Shown here: positions 1 through 4,732 of the stretch, one piece after another
Position numbering within the stretch: the first letter of the stretch is position 1
Layout of the letters: the number at the start of each line of letters is the position of its first letter
Assembly: GCA_002435705.1 (NCBI GenBank)
Contig: DIVA01000114.1
Location: forward strand, 1 to 6,261
Direction of reading: 5' to 3'
Source of the DNA: Bacteriovoracaceae bacterium UBA6144
GTDB taxonomy: Bacteria; Bdellovibrionota; Bacteriovoracia; Bacteriovoracales; Bacteriovoracaceae
Length of the DNA: 6,261 nt
Translations under genes and position numbers: made by a program
The notes under the pieces: generated by a model
Told to the model about the DNA's origin: nothing
The model's database searches: none
The model's input: the letters and a program-made list of their open reading frames with translations, nothing else

Positions 1-824
1 TCATCTGGCTTGAATGGTGTGCTGTGGTCGAAGCTTCAACCGGTCTGATTTATTCCAAGGCACGTATTCTCGAAACAGACATTAAGCTCGAACAACTCTA
101 CCTTGAGCAGCACAAAACATTTCAGGCCAACAAGCTTGCGATCCTCGGTGAGATGGCGGCGGGGGTAGCGCATGAACTCAATAATCCCTTAGCAATCATT
201 GCTGGCTACCTGCAGATCATGGAACTCGAGTATGTTGACTCAAACACAGCGGAAAATATCGAACAAAGAAAAATGATCACGTCTATGATCCGGGCCACAG
301 AAAGGGCCACGAAGATTGTCGATCATTTAAAATCACTCTCTCGTGACGCCTCAATGGATAGTTTTGAATCAGCCAGTTTTAATGACATTATTCACGGCGC
401 AGTTAATTTGCTGGAGAATCGTTTTGAGCGCCATCAAGTCAAATTTAACCTTAGGCCCTTAGCTCAAGATAAACGACTCAACTGCCGTAAGACAGAGCTG
501 TCTCAATTATTTTTCAATATGCTTTTGAATGCCTTCGAAGCATCACAAAAAGACACTGACCCATGGGTACGAATCGACACCGCGGTGGAGCAAGACCAAA
601 TAATGGTCACGATGAGTAACTCTGGCCCAGGCATTCCTTTAGAGTTAAGAGGCAAAATTTTTAATCCTTTCTTCTCTACGAAACTGGAAGGTTTTGGAAT
701 AGGCATGGGTCTTCCTGTTGCTGCCTCGGTGATTCATCAGCATGGTGGCTCGATCACGATTGATTCCACTGCGACCCACACAACTTTTATCATCAAACTC
801 CCAACGCTCAAGGAAATGACATGA
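1..824 (+). CDS. Sensor histidine kinase, NtrB-like HisKA/HATPase core (5' end outside window)
   Basis: This is an ATP-dependent autophosphorylating sensor kinase that should pass phosphate to a response regulator. The frame stays open to the window edge (first full codon at 3), so the sensor part is missing. A GTG at 24 could serve as a start but gives only a bare kinase core. Numbering from that GTG, a charged, probably coiled-coil linker (about 12-37) leads into the HisKA H-box, GVAHELNNPL, with phospho-acceptor His50 (171-173). The HATPase_c domain follows: N-box with Asn165 and Asn169, G1 box SNSGPGIP (199-205), F-box IFNPFFSTK (212-220), and G2 box GFGIGMGL (223-230). The G1 position that is usually Asp is Asn199, a variant also seen in active kinases. 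HELNNPL is typical of the NtrB/HK4 class. It overlaps the receiver gene by ATGA, so the two are very probably cognate. The signal sensed cannot be read here. Confidence 0.93.
   Translation, partial: IWLEWCAVVEASTGLIYSKARILETDIKLEQLYLEQHKTFQANKLAILGEMAAGVAHELNNPLAIIAGYLQIMELEYVDSNTAENIEQRKMITSMIRATERATKIVDHLKSLSRDASMDSFESASFNDIIHGAVNLLENRFERHQVKFNLRPLAQDKRLNCRKTELSQLFFNMLLNAFEASQKDTDPWVRIDTAVEQDQIMVTMSNSGPGIPLELRGKIFNPFFSTKLEGFGIGMGLPVAASVIHQHGGSITIDSTATHTTFIIKLPTLKEMT
810..814 (+). promoter_or_regulatory. Ribosome binding site of the receiver gene
   Basis: AAGGA sits inside the last codons of the kinase, 6 bases before ATG 821. It fixes the start of the receiver gene and supports coupled translation of the pair. 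Confidence 0.8.
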
Positions 825-1174
825 AGGTGATCGTGATTGATGACGAAGTTGAGATTGGAGAGATCCTCTCATACCTCATTAAAAAAGAAGGCCTTGAGTG
901 CCACGCTTTTGTGAACCCCTTCGAAGCGGCTGATGTTATCTTAGCCTCGACTCCTGGTTTTATTATTTGCGACTTTAAAATGCCCGGCCTCAATGGCCTA
1001 GAGTTGTTTAATAAGGTTAAGTCTCACATCTCATGCCCTTTTCTCATCTTAACGGGAGAGCCCAGCACAGATCCCGAAGAACTTAAGGCGCAGGGGATTC
1101 TAGATGTTTTGTTTAAGCCACGTGATCTCAAACGTGTAACGCAGATTGCAAAAAATCATTTCACAAACAAATAA
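821..1174 (+). CDS. Stand-alone response regulator receiver domain (CheY/Spo0F-like)
   Basis: This 117-residue protein is a single receiver (REC) domain with no output domain. The acidic pocket is Asp7-Asp8-Glu9, the phospho-acceptor is Asp51 in CDFKMPGLNG (codon 971-973), the conserved Thr is Thr78 in LILTGE, and the conserved Lys is Lys99 in FKP. All catalytic residues are therefore intact. The aromatic switch position three residues before the Lys holds Val96 rather than Tyr, Phe or His. The start is well supported: AAGGA at 810-814 lies 6 bases before ATG 821, inside the end of the kinase gene, and the stop and start overlap as ATGA, which implies translational coupling. Such proteins act by binding a partner or as the middle step of a phosphorelay. 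The downstream partner is not visible. Confidence 0.95.
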   Translation: MKVIVIDDEVEIGEILSYLIKKEGLECHAFVNPFEAADVILASTPGFIICDFKMPGLNGLELFNKVKSHISCPFLILTGEPSTDPEELKAQGILDVLFKPRDLKRVTQIAKNHFTNK

Positions 1175-1216
1175 CGCATTATCCTAGTCAAACTGAAAGC
1201 AAGCATGATCAAATTA

Positions 1217-1231
1217 CTTTTGTAACAAAAG
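1217..1231 (+). repeat. Perfect 7-base dyad overlapping the ribosome binding site
   Basis: CTTTTGT, one A, then ACAAAAG: the two arms are exact reverse complements around a single central base. The right arm contains most of the AAAAGG ribosome binding site of the gene starting at 1239. In RNA it could fold as a 6-pair stem with a UAA loop that partly hides that site. In DNA it could be a small operator. Either role is inference, and an AT-rich dyad of this size can arise by chance. Confidence 0.45.
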
Positions 1232-1238
1232 GATGATT

Positions 1239-1739
1239 ATGCGTCATTGGATGACAGGTGCCATCATTTTATGTTTAGTGGGCCTTCTCTCTTTCCTCTC
1301 GGCTCAAAATAAAGTTAACGACTATAGCCTCGTTGAAGGGTTGCGCGTAGGTACTCCTGTGAGCGAACTAGGCTTTCTTGGCCACCCACTTTCTATGAAT
1401 CGGAAAGAGCGCGTCTATCAATTACCTGACTATTCATCCTTAGTGATTCACACTGATGAGGAGAAAGTCACCGGCGCTTGGCTGCAACTTAAACAACCGA
1501 TGAGAATCGAAGACCCCACCATCAAACAAGTTCAGTTTGTGCAACTAGGGATGGACCATGCTCTCACTCCAACCTGGTTCTACGCTGGAGCGGCGGATGA
1601 AGGCCGTATCTATCGTGTGTCAGAGCAGGGGTTGATAGAAAGTATATCCTGGGTTAAACCTTTCAACGCTCTTGGACCCAAACAAAAACTACAAGCGCTG
1701 CTTAAAGAATTTACTTACAAAAGATCGTACTCTCTATGA
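1239..1739 (+). CDS. Small exported or membrane-anchored protein of unknown function
   Basis: I do not recognise this 166-residue protein. Its N-terminus (MRHW, then a hydrophobic run at about 5-21 ending LSFLSAQ) looks like a Sec signal peptide or signal anchor, with possible cleavage after Ala22. The only Cys (12) lies in IILC, which is not a lipobox, so a lipoprotein is unlikely. The rest, about 140 residues, has no further membrane segment and reads as mixed beta structure. A stretch GLRVGTPVSELGFLG followed by alternating hydrophobic residues loosely recalls BamE/SmpA-like periplasmic folds, but this is weak. I chose ATG 1239 over the in-frame ATG 1233 because AAAAGG at 1227-1232 directly abuts 1233 but is well spaced for 1239. 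Its stop overlaps the start of the Nfu gene (ATGA), so the two are co-translated. Confidence 0.8.
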   Translation: MRHWMTGAIILCLVGLLSFLSAQNKVNDYSLVEGLRVGTPVSELGFLGHPLSMNRKERVYQLPDYSSLVIHTDEEKVTGAWLQLKQPMRIEDPTIKQVQFVQLGMDHALTPTWFYAGAADEGRIYRVSEQGLIESISWVKPFNALGPKQKLQALLKEFTYKRSYSL

Positions 1740-1993
1740 TTTTACAGGTTGAAAAACTTTTTGATGATCAAATACGACCGGCCCTGGCTCAGCATGGCGG
1801 AAATGTTGAAATCATCGATATCGATAATCAAAAACTCTTCATTAAATTCCACGGCGGGTGTCACGGTTGCTCAAGTTCGAATGCCACGTTAAAAGGTGGA
1901 ATCGAGACTCTGATCAAACAAACCTTTCCAGATATTTTGGAAGTGATAGACCTCACGGATCACACCAACGGATCTAATCCTTACATGTCTTAA
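1736..1993 (+). CDS. Short Nfu-type (NifU C-terminal domain) Fe-S cluster scaffold/carrier
   Basis: This 85-residue cytoplasmic protein is almost wholly one NifU C-terminal (Nfu) domain. Nfu domains bind a [4Fe-4S] cluster between two monomers and hand it to target apoproteins. The diagnostic segment is GGCHGCSSSNATLKGGIE, with cluster ligands Cys42 and Cys45 in a CxxC motif. It is preceded by the typical IRPALAQHGGNVEIIDID helix-strand region and followed by a helix and VIDLTDH. It lacks the A-type domain of NfuA and the IscU-like part of full NifU, so it is the minimal form. The start ATG 1736 overlaps the previous stop and has no strong ribosome binding site, which suggests coupling to the exported protein upstream. 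Its TAA shares the palindrome TTAA with the stop of the convergent amidase gene. Confidence 0.93.
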   Translation: MILQVEKLFDDQIRPALAQHGGNVEIIDIDNQKLFIKFHGGCHGCSSSNATLKGGIETLIKQTFPDILEVIDLTDHTNGSNPYMS

Positions 1994-2802
1994 GCCCAGT
2001 GAGGCTTCAGGGGATTCGTGATGACCGATAAACGCTCGCGGATCTGATTCACTCGCTCCATAGAAAACTCTGCTGTGATCATTCCCTCACCCTCGCCAGC
2101 GTCCGCGAGAATCTCGCCCCAAGGATCAACGATCAGAGAATGCCCGAAGGTCTTCATGCGATCATTATGCACACCCCACTGGCCTGAGGCCACAACATAA
2201 CATTGATTCTCAATCGCTCGTGCGCGCACCAGAGTATGCCAATGCGCTTTTCCTGTCGGAACAGTGAAGGCAGAAGAGATACTTAAAATATTGGCCCCTT
2301 GAGAGCTGTACCAGCGGAAGAGTTCAGGGAAACGCAGGTCAAAACAGATGGAAATACCTAACTTCCATCCTTCCACATCAATCATTGTGGGAGTTGAACC
2401 AGCGGTATACACCTTCCCCTCATTGATCACCGTGCTCGAAGGGTGTTTAGAGAGATCACAGGCAAAGAGATGCATCTTATCGTAGCGACCAAGCTCCACC
2501 CCTTGAGGATTAAAATTATAGCTTCGATTAAGAATTTTACCATTTTCACGTGTAGCTACAGAGCCACCAAGAATGAAGAGTCCAAAGTCAGATGCGAGTT
2601 TTTTTATCTCTTGATAGTGCTCATTTTCTCCCTCAATAAGATAGGGAGTGGGATCAATCCCATTGGACATCGAGTAAAAAACTTCTGGAAGAAAGACGGC
2701 TTGAATATTTTGAACCTTCGCCTGAGCAAGGTAGTGGCGGATACGTTCAAGATTAAACTTATAGTCTAATTTACTCTCGAGTTGAATAGCGGCAACTTTC
2801 AT
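1990..2802 (-). CDS. Carbon-nitrogen hydrolase, Nit1-like (deaminated glutathione amidase-like)
   Basis: This 270-residue protein, the usual length for a single nitrilase-superfamily domain, has the full catalytic triad: Glu40 in FLPEVF, Lys109 in RYDKMHLF, and nucleophile Cys153 in SICFDLRFPELFR. Later signatures are the AHWHTLVRARAIENQCYVVA segment (20 residues) and GHSLIVDPWG. The CFDLRFPE box, the RARAIENQCYVVA stretch and the DPWG box most resemble Nit1, which hydrolyses deaminated glutathione, a side product of transaminases. Omega-amidase (Nit2/YafV) is the main alternative, and the exact substrate is inference. The start was set at ATG 2802 because AAAGGA lies 5 bases upstream and MKVAAIQLES is a normal nitrilase N-terminus. 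The frame stays open to 2850, but that adds 16 unrelated residues. It is probably monocistronic: divergent from the membrane protein gene and convergent with nfu. Confidence 0.92.
   Translation of the reverse strand: MKVAAIQLESKLDYKFNLERIRHYLAQAKVQNIQAVFLPEVFYSMSNGIDPTPYLIEGENEHYQEIKKLASDFGLFILGGSVATRENGKILNRSYNFNPQGVELGRYDKMHLFACDLSKHPSSTVINEGKVYTAGSTPTMIDVEGWKLGISICFDLRFPELFRWYSSQGANILSISSAFTVPTGKAHWHTLVRARAIENQCYVVASGQWGVHNDRMKTFGHSLIVDPWGEILADAGEGEGMITAEFSMERVNQIRERLSVITNPLKPHWA
1992..2007. terminator. Weak hairpin at the convergent nfu/amidase junction
   Basis: AAGCC, a six-base loop (CAGTGA), then GGCTT form a perfect 5-pair stem readable on both strands. It begins within the shared TTAA stop palindrome and covers the last codons of the amidase gene. 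No U-tract follows on either side, so it is not a classical intrinsic terminator. It could at most slow polymerase or protect 3' ends. Low confidence as a functional terminator. Confidence 0.25.
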
Positions 2803-2852
2803 ATTTGTCCTTTGTGGTTTACGGATAGCACCTCCATGAGGGATCATCAACC
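2803..2852. promoter_or_regulatory. 50-base divergent intergenic region
   Basis: This gap separates the starts of the leftward amidase gene and the rightward membrane protein gene. It holds both ribosome binding sites: AAAGGA on the minus strand just before 2802, and GAGGGA at 2838-2843, 9 bases before ATG 2853. On the minus strand a TTGATG, 17 bases, then TATCCG could be a poor -35/-10 pair for the amidase. No good sigma-70 promoter is visible for the other gene. Each promoter must lie here or inside the opposite gene. Confidence 0.4.
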
Positions 2853-3809
2853 ATGCTTAAAAAAATTCTTCTCAATAGCGCAAAATTTATTTTAGCTCTC
2901 GGTATTGTTATCTGGCTTGTTCAATCCGGCAAACTTGACTGGACGCTTCTCGCCAAAATCCTCAACCACCCCACGAATCTAGCGATTGTATTTATCGTGC
3001 AGTTATTTCTCATTGGCATGCTCACCTACCGTCTACGCTATCTTCTCTCTCCACGCACCAGTGTGCGATTAGACTTTAAAAAACTTTATCTCATTAACTG
3101 GGTTGGAATGTTTTTTAGCTCCGTTCTCCCCGGAAGTGTCACAGGGGATGTGATCAAGGTTTGGTATCTGAAAAAAGAAGACAAGAGCTTCTCGACCCCT
3201 TTTCTTCTCTTCATCTCATTTCTGGACAGATTAATGGGACTCACGGGTCTTATTCTACTGATGGGATTTTTTTCTATTTTGAATTACCAAAAACTCTCAT
3301 CCTTATCTGAGAAACTAATACCACTACTGCATTTTAATTTTATTTTGGTCTCCGTTGTTCTCACGGCCCTCATCGTCTATTTCTTTTTTCCAAAATTCAT
3401 TCATTCCTTACTCACTCTTCTTCCGAATCATCCACTCAAGACACGACTTGAATCACTGTGGAGTGATCTGGCTGGTGCTCGAAGACAGATCTTTACTGCT
3501 ATTATGATCAGTATCGCTTTACAGTTCATAAGTGTGTTGATTTTCCATATCCTCGTCAGTCCGCACTACACAACGAATTTAGATCTTACGACTCTTTTAA
3601 GTTTCATCCCCTTGGGATTTATGTTGGTGGCGATACCAATCTCCCCCGGAGGCTTAGGGGTGGGTCACATGGCCTTTCAAACGCTCTTCGGATTTGCTGG
3701 CGAAACAAACGGGGCCAATCTCTTTAATCTCTACTTTGTAGTGATCATGTGTATTAACCTCATGGGCTCGATCCCATGGTTAATGCTCAAGAAAAACGTT
3801 AAACACTAG
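2853..3809 (+). CDS. YbhN/UPF0104 (LPG-synthase TM domain) family integral membrane protein
   Basis: This 318-residue inner-membrane protein has about eight hydrophobic segments (near residues 5-25, 42-65, 78-100, 115-140, 155-178, 210-235, 245-280 and 288-312) and basic ends. Two family motifs are clear: SSVLPGSVTGDVIKVWYL at about 89-106, and PISPGGLGVGHMAFQTLFG at about 262-280. These belong to the lysylphosphatidylglycerol synthase transmembrane (flippase-like) family, which includes YbhN, AglD and the membrane half of MprF. There is no aminoacyl-transferase domain, so it is not an LPG synthase itself. Members are thought to move or help transfer lipid-linked groups, but the substrate is unknown here and no lipid or glycan gene adjoins it. 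The start ATG 2853 has GAGGGA 9 bases upstream. Its TAG shares CTAG with the stop of the convergent gene. Confidence 0.9.
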   Translation: MLKKILLNSAKFILALGIVIWLVQSGKLDWTLLAKILNHPTNLAIVFIVQLFLIGMLTYRLRYLLSPRTSVRLDFKKLYLINWVGMFFSSVLPGSVTGDVIKVWYLKKEDKSFSTPFLLFISFLDRLMGLTGLILLMGFFSILNYQKLSSLSEKLIPLLHFNFILVSVVLTALIVYFFFPKFIHSLLTLLPNHPLKTRLESLWSDLAGARRQIFTAIMISIALQFISVLIFHILVSPHYTTNLDLTTLLSFIPLGFMLVAIPISPGGLGVGHMAFQTLFGFAGETNGANLFNLYFVVIMCINLMGSIPWLMLKKNVKH

Positions 3810-3820
3810 AATAGTTTTTT
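3801..3820. terminator. Weak AT-rich hairpin with T-run at the convergent junction
   Basis: ACTA-GAA-TAGT (3805-3815) is a 4-pair dyad centred next to the shared CTAG stop. An outer AAA/TTT can pair across a bulged C, and six T (3815-3820) follow on the plus strand. On the minus strand a shorter T-run follows a few bases beyond the stem. It has the shape of a bidirectional intrinsic terminator, but the stem is short and AT-rich. Strength is doubtful. Confidence 0.25.
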
Positions 3821-4090
3821 AGCCGGAGGCGGAGCACCGCTCACAACACTTTTGGCAAAGTTAATAACTTCTGCATCTTCTTCATTCCCGTAAAAACCTT
3901 GGAATAAAGCATAGTGCTGAGTCAGAAAAGACCGTTGACCTGATTTAAAAAGCTCAACCGAGTGAGCCTCACACAAAATAATACGAATCGACTTATCCGA
4001 GCCCGGATAGAGATAGTTCACCTTGACCGCCTGCTCTTCATTAGGCTTGGTGTATTTGCAAATAAGGCAGCGTGGCTTTTTTTTGGTCAA
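3806..4090 (-). CDS. Small CxxC/CxxH protein of unknown function, possible zinc binder
   Basis: I do not recognise this 94-residue protein. Its N-terminal half holds Cys8-x2-Cys11 (CLIC) and Cys40-x2-His43 (CEAH), 28 residues apart. This is the spacing of a treble-clef or zinc-ribbon knuckle pair, so one structural zinc is a fair inference. A hydrophobic strand (IRIIL) precedes the second pair. The C-terminal half (FLTQHYALFQGFYGNEEDAEVI) looks helical and has no metal ligands. The start appears to be TTG 4090: TTAGG, which includes the stop of the gene before it, lies 7 bases upstream, and the only nearby ATG (4095) runs into a stop after two codons. Codons 3-5 contain eight A in a row. It is the last visible gene of the lepA operon, 8 bases after its neighbour. 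It may be an accessory or nucleic-acid-binding protein, but no function is shown. Confidence 0.72.
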   Translation of the reverse strand: MTKKKPRCLICKYTKPNEEQAVKVNYLYPGSDKSIRIILCEAHSVELFKSGQRSFLTQHYALFQGFYGNEEDAEVINFAKSVVSGAPPPAKKLF

Positions 4091-4098
4091 AACATTAC

Positions 4099-4722
4099 CT
4101 AATTAAAAACAAAAATTTTACTGGGTTCAATGTGCTGGTAGTGCATCGATTTCGTTTTAAGTGACTCTAGTTTAAGTAAAAATTTTAATTCTTCTTCAAA
4201 AGAATTCATCTTGCGAATGATTTTAGATTGCTTCTTAAGAATAGAGCGAACACTCGGCGGGAGCGTACACACCCCGTGCAAGAGGTAACTCTGATTCTTA
4301 TACTTAAGCACTCTGCCGATAAAGAGATCGTCTTCCACCAGCCCGATGTTCTTGTGTCCCTTCGCGAGAGCAATTTTTTCATCATGAAGCAAATCGAGAA
4401 GAATGATCTGATTGCGAAAGCTGATTTTATTGTATTCAAGCAGAGTGTGATTCACATTTAAGAATGCTCTAGAAAGCTCCTCATCCAGCTGCTCACGGCG
4501 AATATAATCTTCGACTATTTTTTTGCCAGAATCGTCTTTCCATTGAAAGAGGTACCACTCGTTAAAGCAGTTCATACGACTCTCGAATTCGTCTTTGTCT
4601 TCATCTAACTTTCCAGTCAAAGAAACGTAAGTCTCTTTGGCCTGTTTTAGATTTTCAAAAAACTCTCCTTGGGTATAGAGAGAGAGCATCTTATCAATGT
4701 GGGAATCAATCACTTCAAGCAT
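4099..4722 (-). CDS. Uncharacterised 207-residue protein downstream of lepA
   Basis: This is probably a soluble, largely helical and highly charged cytoplasmic protein; no signal peptide or membrane segment is visible. Recognisable blocks are a charged helix at about 18-48, a motif EFESRMNCFNEWYLFQW at 45-61, a helical segment ending IILLDLLHDE near 106-115, then GLVEDDLFIGRVL (127-139) and LLHGVCTLPPSVRSIL (147-162), which suggest a small beta fold, and a lysine-rich tail. The order 'FNEWYLF, then a helix, then a G-x-x-x-x-D-L-F-x-G-R strand' loosely recalls N-terminal regions of some SEC-C-type hypothetical proteins, but no SEC-C zinc motif is present and I make no functional call. ATG 4722 begins 10 bases after the lepA stop. 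A TTG at 4782 would extend the protein 20 residues into lepA and is less likely. The ribosome binding site is weak (GAG of lepA's last codon), so translation probably depends on lepA. Confidence 0.75.
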   Translation of the reverse strand: MLEVIDSHIDKMLSLYTQGEFFENLKQAKETYVSLTGKLDEDKDEFESRMNCFNEWYLFQWKDDSGKKIVEDYIRREQLDEELSRAFLNVNHTLLEYNKISFRNQIILLDLLHDEKIALAKGHKNIGLVEDDLFIGRVLKYKNQSYLLHGVCTLPPSVRSILKKQSKIIRKMNSFEEELKFLLKLESLKTKSMHYQHIEPSKIFVFN

Positions 4723-4732
4723 GGTGAATATT

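Noticed and set aside
1175..1216. Search for an intrinsic terminator after the receiver gene
   Set aside because: No stem followed by a T-run was found in this gap, so read-through into the next gene pair is possible and a separate terminator cannot be claimed.
2737..2766. TATAGT at 2760-2765 as a -10 box for the membrane protein gene
   Set aside because: No acceptable -35 hexamer lies 16-18 bases upstream, and it falls within amidase coding sequence. The match is too weak to call.
2443..2769. Open frame of 108 codons on the plus strand inside the amidase gene
   Set aside because: It lies wholly antisense to a gene with a clear catalytic triad and its translation shows no recognisable domain, so it is a shadow.
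2803..2850. A longer amidase start, adding 16 residues up to a TTG at 2850
   Set aside because: The extension does not look like a nitrilase N-terminus, and a good AAAGGA lies 5 bases before ATG 2802. The extension would also run across the ribosome binding site of the divergent gene.
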